Shown in pieces: positions 26,633-36,372 of a stretch of DNA of 64,000 nt. The notes beneath the pieces are model-generated. The model did not search any database and was not told where the DNA came from. It saw only the letters and a list, made by a program, of their open reading frames with translations. Positions within the stretch are counted from its first letter, which is position 1. Each line of letters opens with the position of its first letter. The stretch is taken from positions 2,046,001-2,110,000 of the forward strand of contig NZ_JAJEJR010000001.1 of NCBI RefSeq assembly GCF_021390595.1. Reading direction: 5' to 3'. A program made the translations under genes and the position numbers. This DNA is from Paraburkholderia sp. HP33-1 (GTDB lineage: Bacteria > Pseudomonadota > Gammaproteobacteria > Burkholderiales > Burkholderiaceae).

Positions 26633-27817
26633 ATGAAAACCACCCAGCGCGCGCGCACCCGCGCGTTCGTCCTCTGCTGCCTGCCGTTTGCAAGCGCCGC
26701 GTTGTCGACCAGCGCGGCGGCGCAAAGCAGCGTCACGCTGTATGGCGTCGTCGACAACGCGTTCGCCTATGTCAGCAACCAGAAAGGGCATTCGAACTTC
26801 TACATGAGCCAGGGCAACCTGCAGGCGAGCAAGTTCGGCTTCCTCGGCGCGGAAGATCTTGGCGGCGGCACGAAGGCGATCTTCCGGCTGGAGAGCGGCT
26901 TCAATTCGCTGACCGGCGCGCAAAGCACCGCGGGCTATCTGTTCAACCGCCAGGCCTATGTCGGTCTCGCGAACGACCGCTACGGCACCGTCACGCTCGG
27001 CCGCCAGTACACGCCCTACTTCAATATGGTCGGTGCACTCGGGCCGACCGGCGTGCTGACCGGCGCGACCGGCGCGCACCCGGGTGATCTCGACGCCCTC
27101 GACACGACGCTGCGCTTCAATAATTCGGTGACCTACCTATCGCCGACGATCGCGGGCCTGCAGGCAAGCGCGCAGTACGGTCTCGGCGGCGTGCCCGGCA
27201 GCATCGCGAACGGCAGCCTGTTCAGCGCGGCCTTGCGCTACGACTTCCAGCCGGTGTCGCTCGCGGCTGGCTACGTGAAGCTGAAGGACATCGCGACAAG
27301 CGCGGCGCTCGGCAGCTTCGCGATCAACTCGCCGGTCAACAACGGCTACGCGAGCGCGCGCAGCGCGCAGCTGTTCGCGGCGGCGGGCCGCTATACGTGG
27401 CATGACCTGATGGTGGGCCTCAACTATTCGAACGTGCAATACGCGCCAGGCCACGGCTCGCTCTTCTTCGACAAGGCCGTGTTCAACACGTACGGCGCGA
27501 TTGCGACGTACCGGATCACGCCGAGCGTGACCTTCGGCGGCGGCTACAGCTTCACGCAGGCGAGCCGGGCGAACGGCATCACCGATCCGGCGCACTATCA
27601 CCAGATCTCGCTCGAACAGACCTACAACCTCTCGACGCGCACCACGTTGTACGCTCTCGAGGCCTATCAGCACGCAAGCGGCAAGTCGCTGATCGCGTCG
27701 GGCAGCGGCGTGACCATCGCCGACGCGGTCGCGGTGGTCGGCGACTCGCAGAACACGACGCCGTCGTCGGGTCCGTCGCAGTTCGTCGGCATGGTGGGGT
27801 TGCGGCACGCATTCTAG
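26633..27817 (+). CDS. Outer-membrane general porin, Burkholderia type
   Basis: 394 residues with a signal peptide (residues 1-30, ending SAAAQ) followed by SSVTLYGVVDNAFAYVSNQKG, the standard first strand of betaproteobacterial trimeric porins. Alternating beta-strands run throughout, with SKFGFLGAEDLGGGTKAIFRLESGF, LFNRQAYVGLANDRYGTVTLGRQYTP and a C-terminal strand ending in Phe (VGLRHAF), the BamA recognition end. The start ATG follows GGAGA. It lies 94 bp after the GH31 gene on the same strand, so it may supply the outer-membrane entry step for the same glycoside. Confidence 0.94.
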   Translation: MKTTQRARTRAFVLCCLPFASAALSTSAAAQSSVTLYGVVDNAFAYVSNQKGHSNFYMSQGNLQASKFGFLGAEDLGGGTKAIFRLESGFNSLTGAQSTAGYLFNRQAYVGLANDRYGTVTLGRQYTPYFNMVGALGPTGVLTGATGAHPGDLDALDTTLRFNNSVTYLSPTIAGLQASAQYGLGGVPGSIANGSLFSAALRYDFQPVSLAAGYVKLKDIATSAALGSFAINSPVNNGYASARSAQLFAAAGRYTWHDLMVGLNYSNVQYAPGHGSLFFDKAVFNTYGAIATYRITPSVTFGGGYSFTQASRANGITDPAHYHQISLEQTYNLSTRTTLYALEAYQHASGKSLIASGSGVTIADAVAVVGDSQNTTPSSGPSQFVGMVGLRHAF

Positions 27818-28117
27818 GCGTGCGCGGTTTTAGCCCGTGGTACGGCTTGATTAATCTTAAAACGCATACCGGCGAACGCATTGCGGCCATATCGGACCAT
27901 GCGTAAAGCGACACGATGCCGGTGGATCGAGCGTTTTATGGAGCCATGACGGATAGATGTGAGGCGAAGTTGCCACGGGTTTGCAGCAGCGGTTACGCCT
28001 CCCGGCGTTGATCAGGAGACCTGCATATCCAGGCGGAACGTGGTCATGCGCAGACGGGTCGGGCAATGCCCAGGATATCACTGCCGCTCGCATAGAGCGG
28101 ACATTTCCCCGCCGAAA
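27818..28117. other. Intergenic stretch between the porin gene and tRNA-Ser terminator
   Basis: 300 bp in which I see no gene, no strong promoter and no clear terminator for the porin. Short in-frame ORFs here lack codon bias. Confidence 0.5.
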
Positions 28118-28153
28118 AACAAAAACCCCGCAGAGCCTAGACTCTGCGGGGTT
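28118..28153 (-). terminator. Terminator of tRNA-Ser
   Basis: On the minus strand, stem AAACCCCGCAGAG / CTCTGCGGGGTTT with a short loop, then TTTTTGTTTTT. Confidence 0.9.
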
Positions 28154-28166
28154 TCGCCACCATTGC

Positions 28167-28260
28167 TGGCGGAGACGGAGGGATTCGAACCCTCGATCCA
28201 GGTTTTGGCCCAGATGCTCCCTTAGCAGGGGAGTGCCTTCGACCTCTCGGCCACGTCTCC
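28167..28260 (-). tRNA. tRNA-Ser (GCT)
   Basis: A 94-nt class II tRNA with encoded CCA. The acceptor stem is GGAGACG/CGTCTCC, the anticodon stem-loop is CTCCC-CTGCTAA-GGGAG (anticodon GCT), and it has a long variable arm and a GGTTCGAATCC T-arm. Confidence 0.97.
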
Positions 28261-28400
28261 CAAACTTTCTGTCGCACAGGGAGTCAGTGCGACGAAGCCA
28301 AGATAATAGCGGGCCAGGCCGAGAAGGTCAATGTCTGAAGAACATTTTTTGTGCCAGCGTGGGGCCTCGCGACGCAATTCGTTCACGTAACCGCCACAAA

Positions 28401-28432
28401 ACAAACGGGGCGCTCTCGATCGCCCCGTTTTT
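28401..28432 (-). terminator. Terminator downstream of lysC
   Basis: Stem AAACGGGGCG (28403-28412) / CGCCCCGTTT (28421-28430). T-rich sequence follows in the lysC direction (TTTGTTTTG). Confidence 0.75.
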
Positions 28433-28440
28433 CCCGCCAT

Positions 28441-29691
28441 TTACGCCTGATCGAGTTCGAAAGCCTTATGCAGCGCGCGCACCGCGAGCTCCATGTACTT
28501 TTCGTCGATCAACACCGAAATCTTGATTTCGGAGGTCGAGATCATCTGGATGTTGATGCCCTCTTCCGACAGCGTGCGGAACATTTTGCTAGCGATGCCG
28601 ACGTGCGAGCGCATGCCCACGCCGACCACCGACACCTTCGACACCTTCGGGTCCCCCAGCACCTGCTCGGCCTGCACGTGCGCCTTCACCGTGCCGGTGA
28701 GGATCTCCATTGCGCGCGCATAGTCGCCGCGGCCGACCGTGAACGTGAACGCCGTCTTGCCCTCGACGCTCTGGTTCTGAATGATCATGTCGACGTCGAT
28801 ATTCGCGTCCGCCACCGGGCCGAGAATCTGGTACGCGATGCCCGGCTTGTCGGGCACACCCATCACGGCGATACGAGCTTCGTCGCGCTGGAACGCGATG
28901 CCCGAGATGACTGCTTTTTCCATGGTCTCGTCTTCTTCAAAAGTAATCAGGGTGCCCGACTTCATTTCTTCGTCGAGCGGCATCAGCGGATCGGTCAGGC
29001 TCGACAGCACACGCGTCTTCACCTGATATTTGCCGGCGAATTCCACCGAGCGGATCTGCAGCACCTTCGAACCCAGGCTGGCCATTTCCAGCATTTCTTC
29101 GAACGTCACGCGATCGAGCCGGCGCGCTTCTTCAACGACGCGCGGGTCCGTCGTGTACACACCGTCGACGTCCGTGTAGATCAGGCACTCGTCGGCCTTC
29201 AGCGCGGCCGCGACCGCGACCGCCGACGTGTCCGAGCCGCCGCGGCCGAGCGTCGTGATGTTGCCGTTCGGGTCGATACCCTGAAAGCCGGTGATCACGA
29301 CCACCTTGCCGGCCGCGAGGTCGCGCGTGACGCGCTCGCCGTCGATGTCGCTAATGCGCGCTTTCGTGAACGCGCTATCCGTTTTGACCGGCACCTGCCA
29401 GCCTGCGTAGCTGACCGCGTCGACGCCAGCTTCCTGCAGCGCGATCGCGAGCAGACCCGAGCTGACCTGCTCGCCGGTGGCGGCGATCATGTCGAGTTCA
29501 CGCGGGCTCGGTTGAGTCGTGATTTCTTTCGCGAGGCCAAGCAGGCGATTGGTTTCGCCGGACATTGCCGAGGGCACGACGACCATCTGGTGGCCAGCCT
29601 TGTGCCATTTCGCGACGCGCCTGGCGACGTTCTTGATGCGCTCGACCGAGCCCATCGAGGTGCCGCCGTATTTATGTACGATGAGTGCCAT
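28441..29691 (-). CDS. lysC: Aspartate kinase
   Basis: 416 residues from MALIVHKYGGTSMGSVERI (ATG at 29691), where KYGGTSM is the aspartokinase signature. The kinase domain is followed by two ACT domains (from about residue 265) that sense lysine and threonine, the lay-out of the monofunctional feedback-inhibited enzyme. It phosphorylates L-aspartate, the entry to lysine, threonine, methionine and diaminopimelate synthesis. An internal start for a separate beta subunit, as in some Gram-positives, could exist but is not evident. The gene lies downstream of tilS, separated by 415 bp. Confidence 0.96.
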   Translation of the reverse strand: MALIVHKYGGTSMGSVERIKNVARRVAKWHKAGHQMVVVPSAMSGETNRLLGLAKEITTQPSPRELDMIAATGEQVSSGLLAIALQEAGVDAVSYAGWQVPVKTDSAFTKARISDIDGERVTRDLAAGKVVVITGFQGIDPNGNITTLGRGGSDTSAVAVAAALKADECLIYTDVDGVYTTDPRVVEEARRLDRVTFEEMLEMASLGSKVLQIRSVEFAGKYQVKTRVLSSLTDPLMPLDEEMKSGTLITFEEDETMEKAVISGIAFQRDEARIAVMGVPDKPGIAYQILGPVADANIDVDMIIQNQSVEGKTAFTFTVGRGDYARAMEILTGTVKAHVQAEQVLGDPKVSKVSVVGVGMRSHVGIASKMFRTLSEEGINIQMISTSEIKISVLIDEKYMELAVRALHKAFELDQA

Positions 29692-30106
29692 TGTCGTTCT
29701 GAACTGGAAGAGAAACCGCGCTGGCGCGCTGGAGACAACCGCACAGAAGCACAGGGGCGCAACGTCTCGTGAACGGCGGCAAAGTGTGTGGCGGCGTAAA
29801 TGCAGCACGCGTGCAGCACGCGCGGATTTGCCCGGGATGAGATCGCAAATGGCTGATCGGAACTGAACGGCGACGACGGATCACGCTCGCCAGCCGGCAC
29901 TACCGACCGATAGCGACAAAAGCGACGGCGAAATCGGGTCGGGCAAACAAGCTAAAATACCTGATTGAGCGCAAAAAGACAAGGCGCAACGAGCGTCCAA
30001 ATGCGTCAAATCGGGCCTGCAATGGCCTGTTTTATCGCTGATTTGCGTCCTATTTCACGATTTCGACATTTGCGCGCACGGGTTACGCGACTATCCGCCC
30101 GGCCCG
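29692..30106. other. Upstream region of lysC
   Basis: 415 bp without a supportable gene. It holds a candidate lysC promoter at 29954-29982. No lysine-riboswitch-like conserved core is recognisable by eye. Confidence 0.5.
29954..29982 (-). promoter_or_regulatory. Candidate sigma-70 promoter for lysC
   Basis: On the minus strand, TTGTCT (29982-29977) and TATTTT (29959-29954) are separated by 17 bp, each matching consensus at four of six positions. The predicted start would give a leader of about 255 nt. Confidence 0.4.
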
Positions 30107-31567
30107 TCAGGCGATCAACAGATCCTCGCGCCAGGCGATTTTCACGCGCGCTTCGCCGTGCTGGGATGTATCGCGCGCAGCCGCGCGATTCACACCGATC
30201 AGCGGCACGAACAGCAGTTTGTCGCCGATATAAAGCAGCGGCACGTCGCGCTTCCATGCGGGAATGCCGCGCTCCTGAAACAGGTTCTTCAGCGTGCGGC
30301 TCGGCGCGTTCGACGTGCCAACGCGCATGCGTTCGCCGCCGCCGCGCGCTCGCGCGCTCAGAGATGCTCGTTGCAGGACGCTGACGGGAATGGTGTCGGA
30401 CGCTTCGCGGGATGCCTCGGCAACGTCGAAAGCAGTGGTTGCGTCCACCATCGCGAACACAAACGTGCCGCGCCACTGCGGCAAATACCAGACCTCCTGC
30501 CCCCGCCACACGAGCTCGCTGATCTCGCGCTCGACCAGCGCGGTTTCGTCGGCGGGCTCGCCGCTCTCGCCCGCTTCCCAGTAGACGAGGCCGCGATAGC
30601 TGCGCAACGCATGCCCCGCATGATCGATGCGCAAACGATGCCCGTCCTGCCCAGCGCCAACTTCACGCAACTGCCGCAGCGCATCCGCGACACGCGCGCT
30701 CGATGCCGCGACGAAGCCAAGCGCGCGCATCCAGTAGCGCAGCAGATTCAACGCGCGATCGTCGTCGAGTGCGAGCAGCGCATCGTGTGCAAGCGCGCGT
30801 CCTTCGTCGCGCGACGCGCTCTCCATGTCGGCGCGCGCGAGCGTATCGAGCAAGCGCTGTGCCGATGCCGCATGCGCGGCCGTGCGCGCGAGCGCATCGC
30901 GAAAACCGGGGAAATGCACCGCGAGCGCCGGCATCACCTGATGACGCAATGCATTGCGCGCGTAACGCATGTCCGCGTTCGACTCGTCGTCGATCCAGCG
31001 CAGCTTGCGCACGCTGGCGTAGTGTTCGAGTTGCGCGCGCAGCAGATGCAACAGCGGCCGCACGCGTGTCGTGGAAGCACCCGCGCGCAGCGAACCAGGC
31101 GCCATCGCCGCGAGACCCGGGAGCCCCGCGCCGCGCAGCAGTTGCAGCAGCACGGTCTCGGCCTGATCGTCCGCATGCTGCGCGAGCCATAGCGTATGAA
31201 TGCCGTGCGTTTCACACATCGCGTCGAGCGCGCGATAACGCGCGTCGCGCGCCGCGGCTTCGATGCTCACACCCGGCGCGCGCGATACGTCGACACGTCG
31301 CGCGTCGAACTCGACGCCACGCTCGCGCGCGAATGCCTCGCAATGCGCGAGCCATGCGTCGGCATGCGGACTCAAACCGTGATGCACATGCAGCGCAATA
31401 CAACGCGAGGCACCCGCGACACGCACGGCCGCATCGAGCAACACGCTCGAATCGACGCCACCGCTGAACGCGAGGGCGATACGGACGTCCGGATCGAGCC
31501 CGGACAGCGCCTCGCCGAGCGCATCGATTACGAGGCGCTCGGCGGATGAGTCGGCTGTAGTGGTCAC
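30107..31567 (-). CDS. tilS: tRNA(Ile)-lysidine synthase
   Basis: 486 residues from a GTG start. The N-terminal PP-loop is IALAFSGGVDSSVLLDAA (SGG-x-DS binds ATP). The conserved LHVHHGLSPHADAW segment follows, along with a typical TilS stretch DDQAETVLLQLLRGAGLPGLAAM. A C-terminal TilS substrate-binding domain ends the protein. The enzyme adds lysine to C34 of the CAU-anticodon tRNA-Ile so that it reads AUA. It is 55 bp downstream of accA on the same strand, so the two are likely cotranscribed. Confidence 0.94.
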   Translation of the reverse strand: MTTTADSSAERLVIDALGEALSGLDPDVRIALAFSGGVDSSVLLDAAVRVAGASRCIALHVHHGLSPHADAWLAHCEAFARERGVEFDARRVDVSRAPGVSIEAAARDARYRALDAMCETHGIHTLWLAQHADDQAETVLLQLLRGAGLPGLAAMAPGSLRAGASTTRVRPLLHLLRAQLEHYASVRKLRWIDDESNADMRYARNALRHQVMPALAVHFPGFRDALARTAAHAASAQRLLDTLARADMESASRDEGRALAHDALLALDDDRALNLLRYWMRALGFVAASSARVADALRQLREVGAGQDGHRLRIDHAGHALRSYRGLVYWEAGESGEPADETALVEREISELVWRGQEVWYLPQWRGTFVFAMVDATTAFDVAEASREASDTIPVSVLQRASLSARARGGGERMRVGTSNAPSRTLKNLFQERGIPAWKRDVPLLYIGDKLLFVPLIGVNRAAARDTSQHGEARVKIAWREDLLIA

Positions 31568-31622
31568 GTCGTTAGCGCGGGAAGCGCCGGTGGACGAATG
31601 AGACAGGCTAACGCGCGCGGGC

Positions 31623-32594
31623 TTATGCGCCCGGCGTCGTTTCCTTGAATTTGCCGTACGCCATCAGCCGTTCGAAACGGCGTTCGCGCAGGTCGTTGGT
31701 GCTCATGCCCTGGAACTGGCGCAGCGAATCGGCGAGCGCGCGGCGCAGCATGGCGGCCATGCCCTTCGGATCGCGATGCGCGCCGCCGAGCGGCTCGTTG
31801 ACGATCTTGTCGATCAGACCAAGCGCCTTCAGACGATGCGCGGTCAAGCCGAGCGCTTCGGCCGCTTCCGGCGCCTTCGCGGCGCTCTTCCACAGGATCG
31901 ACGCGCAGCCTTCCGGCGAAATCACCGAATAGGTCGAGAACTGCAGCATCAGCACGCTGTCGGCGACCGCGATCGCGAGCGCACCGCCCGAGCCGCCTTC
32001 ACCGATGATCGTCGCGATCAGCGGCGTCTTCAGCTCGGCCATCACGTACAGATTGCGGCCGATCGCTTCGGACTGGCCGCGCTCTTCCGCACCGATGCCG
32101 GGGTAAGCGCCCGGCGTGTCGATGAACGTGAAGATCGGCAGGCCGAATTTCTCGGCGAGGCGCATCAGACGCTCGGCCTTGCGATAGCCTTCAGGACGCG
32201 GCATACCGAAGTTGCGCAGCGCGCGCTCCTTGGTATCGCGGCCCTTCTGATGGCCGATCACCATGCACGCCTGACCGTTGAATCGCGCGAGACCGCCGAC
32301 GATCGACAGATCGTCCGCGAAGTTGCGGTCGCCATGCAGTTCATGGAAGTCGGTGAACAGCTCGCTCACGTAGTCGAACGTGTACGGACGCTGCGGGTGA
32401 CGGGCGATTTGCGATACCTGCCACGGCGTGAGGTTCGCGTACAGATCTTTGGTGAGCTGCTGGCTCTTTTTGGACAGCCGCTCGATCTCTTCCGAAATAT
32501 CGACGGCCGAATCGTCCTGCACGAAGCGCAATTCTTCGATCTTCGCTTCGAGTTCAGCGATCGGCTGCTCGAAATCCAGAAACGTGGTCTTCAT
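31623..32594 (-). CDS. accA: Acetyl-CoA carboxylase carboxyltransferase subunit alpha
   Basis: 323 residues, normal length. It opens [25 protein letters not shown], and the crotonase-like carboxyltransferase core shows [47 protein letters not shown] and [15 protein letters not shown], which bind the CoA and biotin. With AccD it transfers the carboxyl group from biotin-BCCP to acetyl-CoA, the committed step of fatty-acid synthesis. It precedes tilS; upstream lies the AlkA-like gene on the same strand. Confidence 0.97.
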   Translation of the reverse strand: MKTTFLDFEQPIAELEAKIEELRFVQDDSAVDISEEIERLSKKSQQLTKDLYANLTPWQVSQIARHPQRPYTFDYVSELFTDFHELHGDRNFADDLSIVGGLARFNGQACMVIGHQKGRDTKERALRNFGMPRPEGYRKAERLMRLAEKFGLPIFTFIDTPGAYPGIGAEERGQSEAIGRNLYVMAELKTPLIATIIGEGGSGGALAIAVADSVLMLQFSTYSVISPEGCASILWKSAAKAPEAAEALGLTAHRLKALGLIDKIVNEPLGGAHRDPKGMAAMLRRALADSLRQFQGMSTNDLRERRFERLMAYGKFKETTPGA

Positions 32595-32722
32595 TGGTTG
32601 TAATCCTTGGACTTACCGGGCAGCGCGTATTCTAACCGCGCGCGCCGATGTCAAAACCATTTCTCAACTATCGACATCACGTACGCGATAGTCTTTGAAA
32701 CGGCCTCGTTTCCTGTTCTTCT

Positions 32723-33841
32723 TCAGTAGTCGACCGGCAATGGATCGAGACTACGCCACATATACCAGGTCGCGACAGTACGCCACGGCTCCCAGTTCGC
32801 GGCAACCTCGCGCGCTTCGCTACGCGTGACGGGTTCGCCGCTGAAATAATTGACGCTGATCGCGCGGATCAGGCCGAGGTCGTCGAGCGGCAGCACGTCG
32901 GGACGCGACAGGTTGAAGATCAGGAACATCTCCGCAGTCCAGCGGCCGATGCCGCGAATCTGCGTGAGTTCGGCGATCACAGCCTCATCGTCCATCGACG
33001 TCCATTTGCCGACGTGCAACGCACCCGAGACGAAATGCTGCGCGAGATCGAGCACGTATTCGGCCTTGCGCTTGGACAAACCACACGCGGTCAGCTTCTC
33101 GAGGCCGAGCTTGATGAACTGCTGTGGCACGAGCTTCGGGCACGCGGCCTCCACCCTCCCCCAAACCGCCTGCGCGGCCGCGACGGAAATCTGCTGGCCA
33201 ACCACCGAGCGCGCAAGCGTGACGAACGGATCGCCACGGCTCAACAGATGCACGGGGCCGAACTTCGGAATCAGCTTCTTCAGAATGCGATCGCGCTTGA
33301 CGAGATCCGCGCATGCCTTGTCCCAATACGCGGGACGCGTGACCTCGGGCGCAAGACCGCCGATCTGTACGGGCACCGCGACTTCGTTCGCGAGCGATGT
33401 GACACCGGCCGCTTCGCCGCTCGCACTGGCCGTACTCGCCGAAGCGGCCGACACGCGCGTCTTGCGCACGACTTCGCCTGTGTTCGTATCGCGTGCGAGT
33501 TCCTGCACTTCGCCGGCGAGCTCAGCCGCGAGTTTGGCCGGCAATGCGCCATTGGCCTTGGCACGCGACGCCGTTTTCGCGCGCTTCGCAGCTGGCGCAT
33601 CCGGAGCTTCAGTGAGCACGCCACCCCCGCCATTGAGCGAGCGTTTGGTCGCACTCTTCTTCGCCGCGGCCGAGTCGGTTTTCGCCGCCGCCCCGCCCGC
33701 CTTCGACGACGCTTTCTCTATCGCGCCGCCGCTTGCGCGAGTCGACGCGCGCGTCGACTTAGCCGCGCCAGCCGACGCTGCGGCTGCCGCACTGGTTTGA
33801 GACGCCGCGCGTTTAGCCGGCGTCTTCGTGGCCGTTGCCAT
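32723..33841 (-). CDS. AlkA-type DNA-3-methyladenine glycosylase (HhH-GPD) with long basic N-terminal tail
   Basis: 372 residues. About 150 N-terminal residues are low-complexity Ala/Lys/Ser/Thr/Arg (TKTPAKRAASQTS, AAAKKSATKRS), like a histone-H1 or AlgP tail. The catalytic part begins around PAYWDKACADLVKRDRILKKLI and contains GDPFVTLARSVVGQQIS, the helix-hairpin-helix LTQIRGIGRWTAEMFLIF and the catalytic Asp in LPLDDLGLIRA. It excises alkylated bases in base-excision repair. A strong AGGAGG precedes the ATG at 33841. There is no iron-sulfur cysteine cluster, consistent with AlkA rather than Nth/MutY. Confidence 0.9.
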   Translation of the reverse strand: MATATKTPAKRAASQTSAAAAASAGAAKSTRASTRASGGAIEKASSKAGGAAAKTDSAAAKKSATKRSLNGGGGVLTEAPDAPAAKRAKTASRAKANGALPAKLAAELAGEVQELARDTNTGEVVRKTRVSAASASTASASGEAAGVTSLANEVAVPVQIGGLAPEVTRPAYWDKACADLVKRDRILKKLIPKFGPVHLLSRGDPFVTLARSVVGQQISVAAAQAVWGRVEAACPKLVPQQFIKLGLEKLTACGLSKRKAEYVLDLAQHFVSGALHVGKWTSMDDEAVIAELTQIRGIGRWTAEMFLIFNLSRPDVLPLDDLGLIRAISVNYFSGEPVTRSEAREVAANWEPWRTVATWYMWRSLDPLPVDY

Positions 33842-33888
33842 CCTGCCTCCTGCCTGGCGAGTCGATCAGAGGGAAGTACGAGGGGCGC

Positions 33889-35286
33889 TCACACGCGCCG
33901 CCACTCGGTCAACCCGCCGGGTTTGTCTTCAAGGGCAACGCCGGCATCGAGCAATTCAGCCCGGATCCGGTCTGCTGCCGCATAGTCCTTTGCCTGCTTG
34001 GCGGCGATGCGCGCGGCGATCTTCGCTTCGATCGCGGCGGGCTCGAGCGCGCCTTCAGCCGCAGCACCCGCTGCCTGCTGCAGGTACGCACGCGGTTCGC
34101 GTCCGAGCAGCCCGAGCACCGCGCCGAGCGCGCGCAATTGACGGGCCAGCGCGGGGTCGCGCGTGCGATTCACTTCCGTGGCCAGTTCGAACAGTACCGA
34201 CACGGCCACCGGCGTGTTGAAGTCGTCGTTCATCGCCGCCTGGAAACGCTGCGCGTACGCTTCGTTCCAGTCGAGCGTGGCGGTATCAGGCGCGACGTCC
34301 TTCAACGCCGTGTACAAACGCGCGAGTGCATTGCGCGCGTCGTCGATATGCACGTCGCTGTAGTTCAGCGGCGAACGATAGTGCGCACGCGCGATGAAAA
34401 AGCGCACGACCTCTGCATCGTACTGCGCTAGCACTTCGCGAATCGTAAAAAAATTGTTCAACGACTTCGACATCTTCTCATTGTCGATCTGTACGTAGCC
34501 GTTGTGCATCCAGTAATTGACGAAAGTTTGTCCGGTCGCGGCTTCGCTTTGCGCGATTTCGTTTTCGTGGTGCGGAAACTGCAGGTCCTGGCCGCCGCCG
34601 TGAATGTCGAACTGTTCACCGAGCAGCGTGCAGCCCATCGCCGAGCATTCGATATGCCAGCCGGGACGACCGCGCCCGTACTTCGAATCCCAGCCGGTAT
34701 CGGCGGGTTCCTCGGGCTTCGCCTTCTTCCACAGCACGAAGTCGAGCGGATCCTGTTTCGCGTCGTTGGCCGCGACGCGTTCGCCCGCGCGCAGGTCTTC
34801 GAGTGACTTGCCCGACAGCTTGCCGTAGCCTTCGAATTTGCGCACCGCGTAGTTGACGTCGCCGTCACTCGCCTGGTAGGCATAGCCGTTCTTCTCGAGC
34901 GTCTCGATCATGCCGAGCATCTGCGGAATGAAGTCGGTCGCGCGCGGCTCGATGTCCGGACGCTCGATGCCGAGCGCGTCCGCATCTTCATGCAACGCGG
35001 CGATGAAACGATCGGTCAGCGATTTGATGGTTTCGCCGTTCTCGACTGCGCGCTTGATGATCTTGTCGTCAATATCGGTAATGTTGCGCACGTAGGTCAC
35101 GTTGTAACCGAGCGTGCGCAACCAGCGCTGCACGATGTCGAACACGACCATCACCCGCGCATGACCGACGTGACAATAGTCGTATACGGTCATCCCGCAG
35201 ACGTACATCCGCACGACACCTTCGCGCAGCGGCACGAAAGTCTGTTTGTCACGCGCGAGCGTGTTGTAGATGCGCAGAGATTCCAT
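33889..35286 (-). CDS. cysS: Cysteinyl-tRNA synthetase
   Basis: 465 residues from [17 protein letters not shown] (ATG at 35286); an upstream in-frame ATG at 35319 is less likely. It is a class I synthetase. The zinc-ligand Cys lies in [18 protein letters not shown], where HVGH is the HIGH motif; further zinc ligands are in WHIECSAMG and [15 protein letters not shown]; and KMSKS occurs in [12 protein letters not shown]. It charges tRNA-Cys. It is divergent from the TPR gene and 47 bp upstream of the AlkA-like gene on the same strand. Confidence 0.97.
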   Translation of the reverse strand: MESLRIYNTLARDKQTFVPLREGVVRMYVCGMTVYDYCHVGHARVMVVFDIVQRWLRTLGYNVTYVRNITDIDDKIIKRAVENGETIKSLTDRFIAALHEDADALGIERPDIEPRATDFIPQMLGMIETLEKNGYAYQASDGDVNYAVRKFEGYGKLSGKSLEDLRAGERVAANDAKQDPLDFVLWKKAKPEEPADTGWDSKYGRGRPGWHIECSAMGCTLLGEQFDIHGGGQDLQFPHHENEIAQSEAATGQTFVNYWMHNGYVQIDNEKMSKSLNNFFTIREVLAQYDAEVVRFFIARAHYRSPLNYSDVHIDDARNALARLYTALKDVAPDTATLDWNEAYAQRFQAAMNDDFNTPVAVSVLFELATEVNRTRDPALARQLRALGAVLGLLGREPRAYLQQAAGAAAEGALEPAAIEAKIAARIAAKQAKDYAAADRIRAELLDAGVALEDKPGGLTEWRRV

Positions 35287-35535
35287 AGAGAACGGTGCGT
35301 GGGCCGAAAGAATCCGCATTGTGCTTCATGCGCGCCGCGACCCGCGAAACGAACAGGACAACGGGTGCATCGCATACAGCTGAAACCGGCGCACCTCGTG
35401 CGGCGATCAGGCTGCAGACGAAGCTGCGAACCGGGCGGAGACGGCCACGAGTGACGAAAAGACAGTCGGCGGTTCGACGGAACGCGCAGACCTTTTGTTA
35501 GAATGGCTCGGAGTATAACATCCAGACCTGAGCCT

Positions 35536-36321
35536 ATGAAACACTCCAGCGGCCGCGCGCGCAGCGCTGCGACCCTCGTCGCGACTGCGTTTGGCGGCGT
35601 TGTCGGCGGCGTTACTTTCGAAGCGGCGCGCACCCTCGCGTGGCGCGTCACCGTGGTTGCCGCGCTTGCCGTGGTGCCGGTCGCGAGCGCCTATGCCCAG
35701 AAGGCCGCGGTGATGCCGCAAGGCCCCGCCGTACGCGACAATACGCCCGAAATCGACGCCTCCATCGCGCAGCAAAACTGGCAAGCCGCACTGACCCAAC
35801 TCGATGCGCGCGTCGCCGCGAATCCGCGCGACGCGCAGGCGAAGTTCAAACGGGCAAACGTGCTCGTGCATCTGAATCGCGACGACGAGGCGATCGCCGC
35901 GTTCACCGAACTCACGCAGCTTTATCCCGAATTGCCCGAGCCGTACAACAACCTCGCGACGCTCTTTGCGAGGCAGGGTCGCCTGACCGAAGCGCGCGCC
36001 GCGCTGGAGATGGCCACCCAGGTCAATCCGAACTACGGCCTGGCATTCGAGAATCTTGGCGACCTCTATCTGCGCCTCGCCGATGCCGCATACCGTCGCG
36101 CGCAGAGCCTCGGCAAGGCGAGCCCGAGGACCGCGCAGCGTCTGGCGGAGATCCAGAAAGTGGTGTCGCCGGCGACGCCCGCCCCCGCGGCTTCGCAGCC
36201 CGCGGCCACGATCGAGCCCACCGCGCACCCCACGTCGGACATCACGGACAGCCCGAGCTTCCAGTTCGGTGGCCCGAATGGCTCGCTCGCCATGCCGCCG
36301 TACATGGCGCCGTCGCGCTGA
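35536..36321 (+). CDS. Tetratricopeptide-repeat protein, exported
   Basis: 261 residues from ATG 35536. A hydrophobic stretch (VTVVAALAVVPVASAYA, about residues 38-54) looks like a late signal sequence or membrane anchor. Then come two or three TPR units (NWQAALTQLDARVAANPRDAQAKFKRANVLVHLNRDDEAIAAFTELTQLYPELPEPYNNLATL is the clearest region, described here by its positions 75-140) and a Pro/Ala-rich tail. Likely a periplasmic scaffold protein; the partner is unknown. It is the first gene of a plus-strand run with the two cyclophilin genes and lpxH. Confidence 0.8.
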   Translation: MKHSSGRARSAATLVATAFGGVVGGVTFEAARTLAWRVTVVAALAVVPVASAYAQKAAVMPQGPAVRDNTPEIDASIAQQNWQAALTQLDARVAANPRDAQAKFKRANVLVHLNRDDEAIAAFTELTQLYPELPEPYNNLATLFARQGRLTEARAALEMATQVNPNYGLAFENLGDLYLRLADAAYRRAQSLGKASPRTAQRLAEIQKVVSPATPAPAASQPAATIEPTAHPTSDITDSPSFQFGGPNGSLAMPPYMAPSR

Positions 36322-36372
36322 ACGCCGAACTCGTTGCCCCGCCGCACGTTTTCTCCAACCCCGAGGATTTTC

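Noticed and set aside
29692..30106. Lysine riboswitch in front of lysC
   Set aside because: The region is long enough, but I cannot recognise the conserved lysine-element core, and this element is rare in betaproteobacteria.
29965..30384. A 139-codon plus-strand frame upstream of lysC
   Set aside because: The frame is Arg-rich with no codon bias and overlaps tilS antisense.
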